From assembly GCF_003999255.1 (NCBI RefSeq), contig NZ_CP034791.1, positions 62,001-126,000 of the forward strand: DNA of 64,000 bases. The letters are read 5' to 3'. The DNA is from Caldicellulosiruptor changbaiensis. GTDB taxonomy: Bacteria > Bacillota > Thermoanaerobacteria > Caldicellulosiruptorales > Caldicellulosiruptoraceae. This document shows, piece after piece, positions 17,633 through 26,473 of this stretch (the first letter of the stretch is position 1; every line of letters begins with the position of its first letter). The translations under genes were made by a program, and so were the position numbers. The notes under the pieces are model-generated. The model saw only the letters and a program-made list of their open reading frames with translations. It was not told where the DNA came from and made no database searches.

Positions 17633-17837
17633 CCTCCCTGAAACTATTTTCTTTTGATCCAATCTATCAATTCTTTAATACCAGATATTAACCCACCTAT
17701 CATACCAGCTATAAAAGCACCAGCAAAAATGATTAATACAGCTAATAATGGATTCAAATTAATCACCTACTTCCCTCATTATTGTATATATTCTGATTAA
17801 TATTTAAATCTACCATGTTAAGATTTAGTCTGTTACG
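17574..17837 (-). other. 264-bp insert between two CRISPR repeats
   Basis: The segment is about seven times a normal spacer and is bounded exactly by repeats. It encodes on the minus strand a complete 40-codon membrane-protein gene and the first about 18 codons of a following gene with its own SD (GGGAGGT), cut off at the repeat at 17573. The layout looks like a piece of a phage or plasmid operon. Confidence 0.8.
17644..17766 (-). CDS. Small membrane protein in the 264-bp insert (40 residues)
   Basis: GTG 17766 to TAG 17644. The hydrophobic core is LLAVLIIFAGAFIAGMIGG, with a basic amphipathic end IKELIDWIKRK. The size and charge pattern recall small phage holin-like or accessory membrane proteins, but no family can be assigned. 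The SD (GGGAAG) is weak. Confidence 0.45.
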   Translation of the reverse strand: MINLNPLLAVLIIFAGAFIAGMIGGLISGIKELIDWIKRK

Positions 17838-17999
17838 GTTTCGATCCCCAAAGGGGAGGCTACAAACTCAGGGTTTGAGTTATCAGGGTTTGAGTTGCTT
17901 CTGTTTCGATCCCCAAAGGGGAGGCTACAAACTCTTTTATCACTTCGCTTTTTTGATGAAAGCCATCAAGTTTCGATCCCCAAAGGGGAGGCTACAAAC

Positions 18000-18248
18000 A
18001 GTTTGAAAAGCTTGATTTTATTATATCGACTTTGTGCACCTCTGTCAATGTTTTTATTTTAATACATTCCCTCAAAATCAACACAAACTAAGGTGCATCA
18101 AAGAAAAGAAGCCTTTTAACCCTTTCCGTCTATCCAGCTGCTGCCAGCAAACCATTAAAACCTATGTCCCACATACATGAAACCGAATACAAATCAGCTT
18201 TTAAAAATTTTGCACCGGAGGTCGACGGAAGTGACTTTTGGTCAAAAT
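18000..18248 (-). promoter_or_regulatory. CRISPR leader of array C with promoter
   Basis: On the minus strand -35 TTGACA (18043-18048) and -10 TATAAT (18020-18025) are 17 bp apart and about 20 bp from the first repeat. Further out come the conserved block CCTTTCCGTCTATCCAGC and the distal block GGAGGTCGACGG...GACTTTTGGTCAAAAT. Homology to the leader at 30549 continues about 150 bp beyond the usual end, up to the IS at 18404. Confidence 0.9.
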
Positions 18249-18445
18249 TAATATATAGTCGTAAAATTAACGTATTATGTGCATAATCATAAAATAAGCA
18301 CACGTTGTTTTTCAGCAGGAAGAAATATATTTAAATTACACCTGTTGAAGATATTTAGATGTTATATTGTTAACAATAATAACTAATTATAACTATATTT
18401 AAGTTGTTGAATAAATAATTATACCATTAATGTTATTATATAGGA

Positions 18446-19394
18446 TTACAAATTATTCCACGTGTATTTAAAAGAAAATTTACAGTTTTCAATTTTTTGA
18501 ATATAGACCTCTATCAAATAAGTAATCATTATCCAGTCTACATGCTTCTTATATGTTCTAAAACCTCTTAACCTTACTTGTTCTAAATTGTATTCTCCTT
18601 TTAATTTCCCAAATAATCTTTCTATTTTTGTCCTTTGCTTATATAACCTTTGTCCTTCTTCACTTCTTAAAAATTCTATATTTTTTATCCTCAAAATATT
18701 TTTTACATTACTGAAATCCTTACTATTTCTCTTATTTACCGCCGCTACAAACTTTATCTCAAGTCTATCTGCCACCTCAAACCACTTCGCACAATCATAA
18801 CCTGCATCTGCTAATATCACTTCAGGTCCAAATATCTTAGCTTCATACAAAAGTCCTACTACTTTACTGTCATGGACATTTGCACGTGTCAACCGCCATA
18901 TTATTGGTATAACCTCATCTCCAATTGTTGCTATTACATGTAATTTATATCCATTGTAAAAACCTAAACTAATACATACTCCTATTCCTGCTTCTTTGTC
19001 ACCCCTCGAGCTTCTCAAAGGTGTTGAATCTATAGCACAAATTTTTGTCTGCGGATCTATTTCTCTCACTAAAATTCTTGCTATTCCTTCTATATATTCT
19101 TCTTCAATTATCTTTGCCCATTTCGAAAAATATGAATGATCGGGGGCTCTTCTCTATCCCTATAGCTTTTTTAAATTCTTCATCTTCGTTTATCTTGTAT
19201 TCTAATTTTCTGAAGCTGTTTATCTTGTTTTTGACTTTGTAAACAAAACAAGCTACTATATGGCTTAACTTAAACTTCTTTGGTCTTCCTCTTCTACTGC
19301 TTTTTATCTTTAATCCCGAGGCTTTTATTACTTTCTCAATTGTCATAAGTATCTTTAAAAATTTTTGATTTTGTGTTTTAATAAAATTAGTCAT
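18446..19394 (-). pseudogene. DDE transposase (IS4/IS5-like), frameshifted
   Basis: The N-terminal part (MTNFIKTQNQKFLK, SSRRGRPKKFKLSHIVACF) runs from ATG 19394 and leaves frame at a C-run near 19141-19145; the C-terminal frame (DHSYFSKWAKIIEEEY onward) covers the rest to 18446. Catalytic residues are present: CAIDSTPLR (Asp), ILADAGYDC (Asp) and RTKIERLFGKLK (Glu). The shift could be a mutation or a programmed frameshift as used by some ISs; the sequence alone does not decide. Confidence 0.85.
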
Positions 19395-19395
19395 T

Positions 19396-19460
19396 GCCAT
19401 CCTCCTTAGTTAGGTGTTTTTAGTCTTCTCTTACAATAATTTTACCTCAAGGAGGATGGC
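19396..19460 (-). promoter_or_regulatory. Hairpin covering the transposase ribosome binding site
   Basis: GCCATCCTCCTT (19396-19407) is a perfect inverted repeat of AAGGAGGATGGC (19449-19460). On the minus strand the downstream arm contains the SD AAGGAGG of the transposase, so a read-through transcript would hide it. The same arms exist in the remnant at 44954. Confidence 0.7.
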
Positions 19461-19645
19461 TTTTTATATATATCTATTTATTGTCTTTTCTGTTAATCAG
19501 TTTTATTCAACAAGCTAATAATATACGATAAAAAATTTGGATTTAATGAAATTTTTAAATTAGTTATAGTCTGTCATCGCACAATTAAAAAGTTATAGAA
19601 CGACAAAACCTGGTCATAAGGCTATTGTATGGGAGTTGGGAAAAT

Positions 19646-22042
19646 ATGAAAAAAAGTTCCCCATATGAAAGTCTGATGGAGAGAATTGAAAATATAATTT
19701 TACAATCTGAGGAGAATAAAAAAATATGGATTATTTTTTCAGAACAAAGTGAGGAACAATCTTTTTTGGAATTTGCAAAACTAAGCGGAATTGATGATAT
19801 ATCTGCTGGTTCTCTGATAGTATTTTATCTTGATGTTTTGTATAAATATGGAATTAATATAGATCAATTATTTGAAGAACCGCTGGATGATTATTTTGGC
19901 AGATGTAAATATACCGTTGATGATAAAGAAATTTCGAAGTTATTTTATGAACAGGATTTTTACAAGAAGCTAAAGCAGTGTTATGGACAGTGGATCAAAG
20001 ATATTATATCTAATATTAATGAGCTGATAATCAGGAGAGGGTATAACAAAGTAGAAGATGTTTCTATTTCGAAAACAGGTAATATAAAAAGGTTAAAGAA
20101 AATAGCTGATAAGGTAAACGAAATAATTTATAATAATATTTCTCTGGAGAATAAAATAAAAGAACTTGAAGAAAGGCTTGGTATTGAAGAAATAGAAAAA
20201 GATAAGATTTTTGAAAATATAACAAATCAACAAAATGAGTTGAATGAGATTACGAGAAGGTACGACCAGATCATAAAGAAAAATCAAGTTTTGAAGCAAG
20301 AACATGAAAATAGAATTAAAATTTTAGAAGAAAAACGTCAAAGTTTACTAATTGAAAAAGAGAAATTATTTAATAAAAAAACAGAACTGATATTATTGAT
20401 TACTACGAAAAGAGAAGAGAATGCTATACTCAGGAAAAAATATGAAAGCGAAAAAAGCAAACTTTATTTCAAAAAAGAGATGACAAAATTTTTCGATAAT
20501 ATTACAGGTAATATTGCTTTTTTGAAAAAAATAATTGATGGAGTGAAAACAGGGCAGGCAAAAGATTTTTCAAAGTTGTGTCGGGAAACACTTGACAGGA
20601 TTTCTGATAATGAAAATCATATAAAAGTGTGGAGTGAAGAGATAAAAAGAATAAAAGAGAGGATTAAAAAAATAGATACTGAATTAGATTTAATTAAAAA
20701 AGAATTTGCCAGTGAAAGACTTAGATTTGAAGAAAGTACAAAGGAATATAATTCTATAGCTAATATAATTGAAGAAAAAAAGAAGACAATTGAAGATAAA
20801 ATCAAAAAAGCAAGAGAAAAGGAGAATTCAATTAACAATATAATAAAAGAAATTAATGAAATTAGAAAAAGACTTTTTACAAGTCAGGAAGTTGAACGCT
20901 TGATTGAACTGAGTAATTTACTATTATGTAGCAGTGAAATTTTGGTAAAAGAAGTGTATGATAAAATCAAGATATACATTGAAGAAAATTTTAGAGACCA
21001 AATAGATGCTATAAACGTTCTAAAGTTAAAAATTATTAGTCTTTTGTATCTGGTTCTACTTCATTCTGGTAAAATTGAAAATGAGTATATATATTTTTTG
21101 GTTGAGGAAGGAATTGAAATTTCAAAATTAGATTATGATTTGTTGAAGGGTCTTCTGGGTAAATATTTTGAAATAGATTACTTTACGTTAAAGCAAAATT
21201 ATGAGGAATATGAAGATTTTAATTACGACTTATTACAACAGGAAAAAGAGGAAAATAGAAATTTTGAAAATAATGAGCCATCTGATTATATAAATGAATT
21301 AAACGATATTGGGGATTTAACAAAAGCTAATAGGTATGAAGGAGAAGAAGAGGAAAAAACTTCATATTTGGAGTTTAGGGATATAAGTGTTGAAGAAAGG
21401 AGAATAAGATTAAAAGAATCTGTCGAAGAAAGGAAAATAGAATATCTTGTCCATTTTACTAATTTGAAAAATTTAAAAAGCATAATGACAAATGGAATTA
21501 TTCCTGTAGGATATCATGATAAATACAAAATTTCTGCTTGCATTAATGATAGCAGCAGATATGATAAATGTTTAGATGCTTCAAGTTTATCAATTAGTTT
21601 CCCGAATTATAGAATGTTTTATAAAGTAAGGATAAATAATCCTTCTGAGCGATGGGTAATTATTTTGTTAGATCCAAGTATTATATGGAAAAAAGATTGT
21701 GCGTTTAACAGAACCAATGCTGCGAATAATCAAATGAGTTCAACATCTTTGCAGTATAGAAAAACTATACAGGCTTTTAATGATATGTTTGGAGATGAAA
21801 AGCTAAGAAAAGAAATTGGGCTGCCTTCTTATTTCACAACAGATCCTCAGGCAGAGGTTTTAGTTTTTGATATTATAGAACCTGAGTATATAAGGAAAAT
21901 AGTTGTGGAAAAAGAAGAAGACAGGGAATATATATTGAATACATTATCTTTGAATGATGAAATGGTAATTGTTGATGTCAAGTATTTTAGACCAAGGTTT
22001 GACTTTAATTATTGGAGAGGAGAGGATTTAATATGGCTGTAA
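19646..22042 (+). CDS. Long coiled-coil protein with C-terminal DarT-like (DUF4433) domain
   Basis: 798 residues from ATG 19646 (GGGAG upstream). About residues 1-150 form a globular region (YESLMERIENII, LEFAKLSGIDDISAGSLIVF). Residues about 150-430 are predicted coiled coil, rich in E, K and I, similar in style to SMC arms. The last 200 residues resemble DarT, which ADP-ribosylates thymidine in DNA: YLVHFTNLKNLKSIMTNGI at 601-619, FNRTNAANNQ around 691 and FTTDPQAEVLVFDI with the presumed catalytic Glu at 737. No macrodomain antitoxin (DarG) is adjacent. First gene of a four-gene operon, overlapping the next by 10 bp. Confidence 0.8.
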   Translation: MKKSSPYESLMERIENIILQSEENKKIWIIFSEQSEEQSFLEFAKLSGIDDISAGSLIVFYLDVLYKYGINIDQLFEEPLDDYFGRCKYTVDDKEISKLFYEQDFYKKLKQCYGQWIKDIISNINELIIRRGYNKVEDVSISKTGNIKRLKKIADKVNEIIYNNISLENKIKELEERLGIEEIEKDKIFENITNQQNELNEITRRYDQIIKKNQVLKQEHENRIKILEEKRQSLLIEKEKLFNKKTELILLITTKREENAILRKKYESEKSKLYFKKEMTKFFDNITGNIAFLKKIIDGVKTGQAKDFSKLCRETLDRISDNENHIKVWSEEIKRIKERIKKIDTELDLIKKEFASERLRFEESTKEYNSIANIIEEKKKTIEDKIKKAREKENSINNIIKEINEIRKRLFTSQEVERLIELSNLLLCSSEILVKEVYDKIKIYIEENFRDQIDAINVLKLKIISLLYLVLLHSGKIENEYIYFLVEEGIEISKLDYDLLKGLLGKYFEIDYFTLKQNYEEYEDFNYDLLQQEKEENRNFENNEPSDYINELNDIGDLTKANRYEGEEEEKTSYLEFRDISVEERRIRLKESVEERKIEYLVHFTNLKNLKSIMTNGIIPVGYHDKYKISACINDSSRYDKCLDASSLSISFPNYRMFYKVRINNPSERWVIILLDPSIIWKKDCAFNRTNAANNQMSSTSLQYRKTIQAFNDMFGDEKLRKEIGLPSYFTTDPQAEVLVFDIIEPEYIRKIVVEKEEDREYILNTLSLNDEMVIVDVKYFRPRFDFNYWRGEDLIWL

Positions 22043-22725
22043 GACCTGTATTTTTGTCAACTGACCCTGAGGAAGAAGAGTTGGTGAAAGTTGTAGATGT
22101 TGAATTTGAGTGGTATGCAGGTTTTTCCTTATCACAGAAGCAAAAATGTATTGAATCCCTTCATAAAAATTTTATAAAAGAGTTTGGGTCTAAGAATATT
22201 CTGGAGATCTCAACAAAATCAAATAATAAACTTGGTGTTGAACTAAGCGCATTTAATCTTAAAATTTACTATGAGCCACTTAAGAAATTAGTTCCTGTTG
22301 AAAATGTGTTTCAGGCAAGTAAAGTTTTTGAAGGAAATGTTCAATATTTAGACCTGTTAGAAAAAACACCAATCGAAGCAAAAAAGGACAGCAGATTAAG
22401 AAATAGCGGCAAATTAATTTACTTTAAATATAATGAAACCAAATGGGAATTAGAACCGAAAACATTATTTTATGATTGGCTTTATATAAATGCTTTGTAT
22501 AATAATAAGGAATTGGCTGAAAAGATTATTAGCTATGAAGCATTTACTGATATAGAGTTCAATCCTGAAAAGTCATACAACTGTCAGGCAAGATCAGCAG
22601 CTCTGTACGTTTCGTTTTATAAAAGAAAATTATTTCCTGATATACTGGATGTAGAATTTTATAAAAGTTATGTTAATAAAAATTCTAAAAGGTCTTCTAA
22701 TCTACAACAGATTTCTTTTGAGTAG
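22033..22725 (+). CDS. Conserved protein found with DarT-like genes (DUF6977-like)
   Basis: 230 residues from ATG 22033, chosen for the GGAGAGGAGAGG SD. Recognisable blocks are RPVFLSTDPEEEELVKVVDVEFEW, GFSLSQKQKCIESLH, SAFNLKIYY, FYDWLYINALY and FNPEKSYNCQARS. I recall this pattern from a family of small proteins near DUF4433 genes, but the name is from memory. No macrodomain signature (such as N-D-D or G-V-G-G-I) is visible, so it is not an ordinary DarG. A partner or substrate-recognition role is inferred from coupling to the DarT-like gene. Confidence 0.65.
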   Translation: MAVRPVFLSTDPEEEELVKVVDVEFEWYAGFSLSQKQKCIESLHKNFIKEFGSKNILEISTKSNNKLGVELSAFNLKIYYEPLKKLVPVENVFQASKVFEGNVQYLDLLEKTPIEAKKDSRLRNSGKLIYFKYNETKWELEPKTLFYDWLYINALYNNKELAEKIISYEAFTDIEFNPEKSYNCQARSAALYVSFYKRKLFPDILDVEFYKSYVNKNSKRSSNLQQISFE

Positions 22726-22760
22726 TTTGCGGTGAAAATTTAGCAGAGGATGATTTTCAG

Positions 22761-25310
22761 ATGCTCCTTGTAAGAGACCAGATGATGAAAAAGATGAAGA
22801 AAGAGAAGAATAAGAAGAAAATACTCAAGATTCTATCTTTTGCCAGGGAAATTCAGCAGATAGGGAAAGAAGAGTTGAGAAATAGTTTGTACATAAGGAA
22901 AATAAAAGGATGTAGAGAACCTATCTTTAAGTTTCGTTTGAATACCAATGAAAGAGTTTTGTTTATGTTTGGATCGGATATTGAGGATTTAAGAGAAGAA
23001 TTCAAAAATGCTATAGTTTTGATAGATTATTGCAATCATGACAGTCAAATTATAAAAGCCAGGAGAATTGAAAGCATCAATGCTAATAAGATAGAAGAAG
23101 ATTTAAAAATTGAGATGTGGACTTCGGAAGATGAGTTTGATAATGAAATTAATGCTTTATACAAAAACTATAAATTCTGTGTCAATCAAGAGATGAATAT
23201 AGTAATTTCAGACCAGTTTATGAAGTATCTTATAGAAGATGATAGTGAGGAATATCTTTATTATCTAAATGATGAACAGTATGAATGTCTTAAAAACTCG
23301 ACATTGGCAACAATTGTAAAGGGAAGTGCTGGTTCAGGCAAGACAACAATTTTGCTACACAAATTAGGAATGCTGGCAGGAGACAAATTAAAGGTAGGGT
23401 ATTTCACATACACATCCTATCTAAGAGATAGAGCTGAAAATATTTATAGTAAATACTGGAAGTATGATAAAAGCAAGATTTATTTTTACTCTTTAATTGA
23501 CTTTTTACTCAGGACCACAGGTATAAGCATGGATAGGGTTGTTACTTTGAACAGGTTCAAGCAGTGGTACATGAACACTGTTGGTCGATTTTATAAGTTC
23601 CACTATATTGATGTATGGACAGAAATTAAGGGGATAATAAAAGGTTGTATGGGTATAAATTGGATTAGAGACAGGGCAATCCCAGTTGAATTTTTAGATG
23701 ATCGGATAGCAGAATTTTTTGAAAAAAAGGGATACATAAAAAGGCATTCTGACAGGTGGATATTACATACACAAAAAAGTTTAAATGAGATCAAAGAAGA
23801 ACTGTACAGAGAAGGGTACAAAGGTGAAAGGGAGATTTTGGTAATAGAAAACTTGAAAAAATATTTTTATCGACTTCATAATTTAATTGATACAGCAAAG
23901 TCAGGACTTGATGAAGAATATTATCTTGAATTGCCAGAAGATTATTCTATTTTTTCATATGAAGACCGAAAAGAGATATATCAGATCTACTTGAAATACA
24001 ATGAATGGTTAAAGGAATCTAACCTGTTTGATGAAGATGATTTAGCTCTCATAGTTATAGAAAAAATAAAGAGAAATGAAATTGAAAAATTCGATTTTTT
24101 GCTTGTCGATGAAATTCAAGATTTGAGCGAAGTTGAAATATATGCATTAATTAATCTTGTAAAGAACAAGGAGAATATAATTGCAACAGGAGATGTACAT
24201 CAAATTATAAATCCTACGTTCTTTAGTTTTGGGAGAGTTGCTAATTATTTTTCTTGCATAGATGTCAACTTCAAAGAATTTTGTCTTAAAAAGAATTACA
24301 GAAGTCAAGAGCAGATAGTTGCACTTGCCAACAAAATGTGTGAGTTTAGGAAAAAATATATTGGTGCGCTTTCTGATGACATACTTGAAGTCAGTATAAG
24401 AAGCGGGGAAAAACCGTGGATTGTTCCGCTTGATAAAAACAATTTAGAAAAGGCTGTTGAATTTGTCTCTACAACTAAAAGTTCAGTTTTGGTTGTTGAA
24501 GATGAAGATACAAAGAATAAGATAGCATCGAAATACAATATTTTAGAAAAAACCTTTACTGTGCATGAGGCAAAGGGATTGGAATTCAATTATGTTATTT
24601 GTTTAAATTTGATATCAAAACATGAAGATGTATGGATGGATATACTTTCTGGAGTAGCCAAAAGAATTTCAAAATACAGATACTTTTTTAATTTGTTTTA
24701 TGTTGCTATTACAAGATGTAAAAGATGGCTAATAATTATGGAAGAAAATCCTTATATTGATATTATTGAGGCTTTAAAGGGATATATATGGTATTCTGAT
24801 GTTCTTGAAATTGATGAAAAAATGTTGGAAATCAGTTCGATAGAAGAAAGGTATCAGTATGCAAGAATGTTAGAACAAAAAGAAATGCTGAAAGAAGCTA
24901 TTTCAGCTTATGAAAAACTCGGGAGCGAAAAGGATGTTCTGAGATGTCGAATAAAGCTACAGGCAGAAGCAACAGGATATGAAAAAGCTGGAGATAGACT
25001 TTTGGAAATTGAAGAGTTTGAAGAGGCAGCAAAATATTATTTTAAGGCTCTATGCTATGAAAAGATGATAAAGGCAAAAATTCTGGCTGGAAATTATATC
25101 AACAGAGAAGACATTTTGAAAGAAGATATGAATGAATATAATATAACATGGCCAGGACTTTTAAGCAAATTTGACGACAGAGAGATTGTTCAATTGTATC
25201 ATAAATATTTCAGTGGGAAATGCGAAAAAATTAAAAACCTTTTCAATGACATAGATTTTTACATAAACTATTCAGCAGAAATGCTAAAAATAATTGATGG
25301 GGGAAAATAA
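22761..25310 (+). CDS. UvrD/Rep-like superfamily I helicase with extra N- and C-terminal regions
   Basis: 849 residues. Helicase motifs: YECLKNSTLATIVKGSAGSGKTT (motif I near 187-195), FLLVDEIQDL (motif II, Asp 450), KKNYRSQEQIVALANKM (motif IV), TVHEAKGLEFNYVICLNL (motif V) and FYVAITRCKRWLIIM (motif VI). Residues about 40-110 (LYIRKIKGCREPIFKFRL, RVLFMFG, IVLIDYCNHD) look like a RelE/ParE-type fold. The last 200 residues form TPR-like helices (AISAYEKLGSEKDVLRC, FEEAAKYYFKALCYE). The start ATG 22761 follows AGAGGATG. It is followed by the last operon gene after one base. Confidence 0.88.
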   Translation: MLLVRDQMMKKMKKEKNKKKILKILSFAREIQQIGKEELRNSLYIRKIKGCREPIFKFRLNTNERVLFMFGSDIEDLREEFKNAIVLIDYCNHDSQIIKARRIESINANKIEEDLKIEMWTSEDEFDNEINALYKNYKFCVNQEMNIVISDQFMKYLIEDDSEEYLYYLNDEQYECLKNSTLATIVKGSAGSGKTTILLHKLGMLAGDKLKVGYFTYTSYLRDRAENIYSKYWKYDKSKIYFYSLIDFLLRTTGISMDRVVTLNRFKQWYMNTVGRFYKFHYIDVWTEIKGIIKGCMGINWIRDRAIPVEFLDDRIAEFFEKKGYIKRHSDRWILHTQKSLNEIKEELYREGYKGEREILVIENLKKYFYRLHNLIDTAKSGLDEEYYLELPEDYSIFSYEDRKEIYQIYLKYNEWLKESNLFDEDDLALIVIEKIKRNEIEKFDFLLVDEIQDLSEVEIYALINLVKNKENIIATGDVHQIINPTFFSFGRVANYFSCIDVNFKEFCLKKNYRSQEQIVALANKMCEFRKKYIGALSDDILEVSIRSGEKPWIVPLDKNNLEKAVEFVSTTKSSVLVVEDEDTKNKIASKYNILEKTFTVHEAKGLEFNYVICLNLISKHEDVWMDILSGVAKRISKYRYFFNLFYVAITRCKRWLIIMEENPYIDIIEALKGYIWYSDVLEIDEKMLEISSIEERYQYARMLEQKEMLKEAISAYEKLGSEKDVLRCRIKLQAEATGYEKAGDRLLEIEEFEEAAKYYFKALCYEKMIKAKILAGNYINREDILKEDMNEYNITWPGLLSKFDDREIVQLYHKYFSGKCEKIKNLFNDIDFYINYSAEMLKIIDGGK

Positions 25311-25311
25311 A

Positions 25312-25998
25312 ATGGATGCAAACAGCAAGATAACTGAGATAGCAGAGAGTTTTGAAAAACTTTATGATGATGTGCATAAAATAGTGGAGTTATTGGTTAA
25401 GTTCAATGAAGTGCTTGAACTTCTATCTAAAACGTTGGAAAAAGTCAAACTTTATGCAGAAACAAGTGAAACATTAGAGAAGCTAAATGCAATTGGGATA
25501 TCAATCATAGAAGTAACAAAAAGTATGGAAAAAGGAGCAATTGAGTTTAAAGAAAGAGAATTAAATGAAATAGAAAAAATACAGAAATATTTTCAAGAAG
25601 TCGTTTCAAGAACTGAAGAGTCTTTTTCACAATTTTTCGAGACTTCAAAAAATCTAATTAATGAGTTGAATAAAAATATTAATAATTTAATGCAGGAGAC
25701 AAACAATTGGTTCGATGAAAATAGAATAAGGATGGAAGAGATATTTAAAATTCAGCAGGAATCATATCAAAAACTTATGCAGACAAACAATTATATGAAG
25801 AGAAAAATGGAATTACTCATCCAAAACATGGAAAGTGAATATAAACAGTTGATGGAATTAGTGGATTTTATAGTAATTCAGAAGAATAATTACAGTAAAA
25901 TAAACAAAAAGATTTTGATAAATATACTGCGGCAAAACGATAAATCATACGAAATTGTTTTAAAACCAAGAAGCAATCCAAGACACCCAAAGTATTAA
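25312..25998 (+). CDS. Coiled-coil protein closing the DarT-like operon
   Basis: 228 residues from ATG 25312 (GGGGG upstream, inside the end of the helicase gene). The sequence is almost wholly helical with heptad spacing (VHKIVELLVKFNEVLELLSK, LINELNKNINNLMQETNNW) and a basic tail. No transmembrane segment or catalytic motif is seen. It may bridge or oligomerise the other products, much as the coiled coil of the first gene would. Ended by a strong terminator at 26056. Confidence 0.75.
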   Translation: MDANSKITEIAESFEKLYDDVHKIVELLVKFNEVLELLSKTLEKVKLYAETSETLEKLNAIGISIIEVTKSMEKGAIEFKERELNEIEKIQKYFQEVVSRTEESFSQFFETSKNLINELNKNINNLMQETNNWFDENRIRMEEIFKIQQESYQKLMQTNNYMKRKMELLIQNMESEYKQLMELVDFIVIQKNNYSKINKKILINILRQNDKSYEIVLKPRSNPRHPKY

Positions 25999-26055
25999 TG
26001 AGATTTATATTTTGAAATGAAATTGATTCTTGAGGCATATCTGCTTTTCAAAATA

Positions 26056-26088
26056 AAAAGAGGCACTTTTTAAAGTGCCTCTTTTTAT
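26056..26088 (+). terminator. Terminator of the four-gene operon
   Basis: AAAGAGGCACTTT pairs with AAAGTGCCTCTTT followed by TTATAT. Confidence 0.9.
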
Positions 26089-26130
26089 ATATGTTCTTAT
26101 CTGATTTAGAGAAAATAAATATTGGCATCT

Positions 26131-26301
26131 CTAATCCCACTCATAGTCAAAAGAATCCCAGAAATCTATATCATCTATAATATCATCCGTTTCGCTGGAC
26201 ATGTCATAATCATTTTCGTATTAATAATCGTCATAATGATAATCTTCAAAAAACTCTGGCTCTTCGTTGTAATCCTGCTCTTCACAGCTTGCAATACTGT
26301 T
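26131..26301 (-). pseudogene. Acidic C-terminal gene remnant with internal stop
   Basis: Minus-strand frame reads EEQDYNEEPEFFEDYHYDDY, a stop, then ENDYDMSSETDDIIDDIDFW to a final DYEWD and TAG. The frame on both sides of the stop is the same, and the extreme acidity is consistent, so this is one decayed coding tail. The family is unknown. The rest of 26089-26443 shows nothing further. Confidence 0.4.
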
Positions 26302-26443
26302 TCAATGCTCCAATTTCATCAATTCTTTTTGAAAATCTGAGTTAAAACTCTTGCACTTGAACATGTGTTTGTATTTGTGTCTATTTGTGTTATGCAGAAA
26401 TGAATACCGCACAAGATTATTTAGAGGAAATTTTACAAAAAGA

Positions 26444-26473
26444 ATTTCAATCCCCAAAGGGCAGGCTACAAAC
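26444..26473 (-). CRISPR. CRISPR locus D: single repeat plus leader
   Basis: One 30-bp repeat of the C-type centre (AAAGGGCAGG) stands directly beside a complete leader. No second repeat is visible to the left, so there are no spacers. Such a leader-repeat unit is in principle competent for first acquisition. Confidence 0.85.

Larger units (their letters stand above)
10756..17999 (-). CRISPR. CRISPR array C, interrupted by two oversized inserts
   Basis: Six 30-bp repeats: 10756-10785 (degenerate, terminal), 10824-10853, 17544-17573 (one mismatch), 17838-17867, 17903-17932 and 17970-17999. Intervals between them are 38, 6690, 264, 35 and 37 bp. The three leader-proximal repeats share GTTTCGAT in place of GTTTCAAT, so they descend from one mutated template repeat. 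The leader begins at 18000. The two oversized intervals hold phage-like DNA and are described separately. Confidence 0.92.
18404..19513 (-). mobile_element. Insertion sequence with 12-bp perfect terminal repeats
   Basis: TTGTTGAATAAA at 18404-18415 and its complement at 19502-19513 bound a 1.1-kb element carrying one transposase gene. A degenerate second copy lies at 44954-45289. It sits at the far end of the array C leader duplication. Confidence 0.85.

Noticed and set aside
22033-22725. DarG-type macrodomain antitoxin
   Set aside because: No macrodomain motifs are visible; the blocks match a different small family, so the operon is not a plain DarTG pair.
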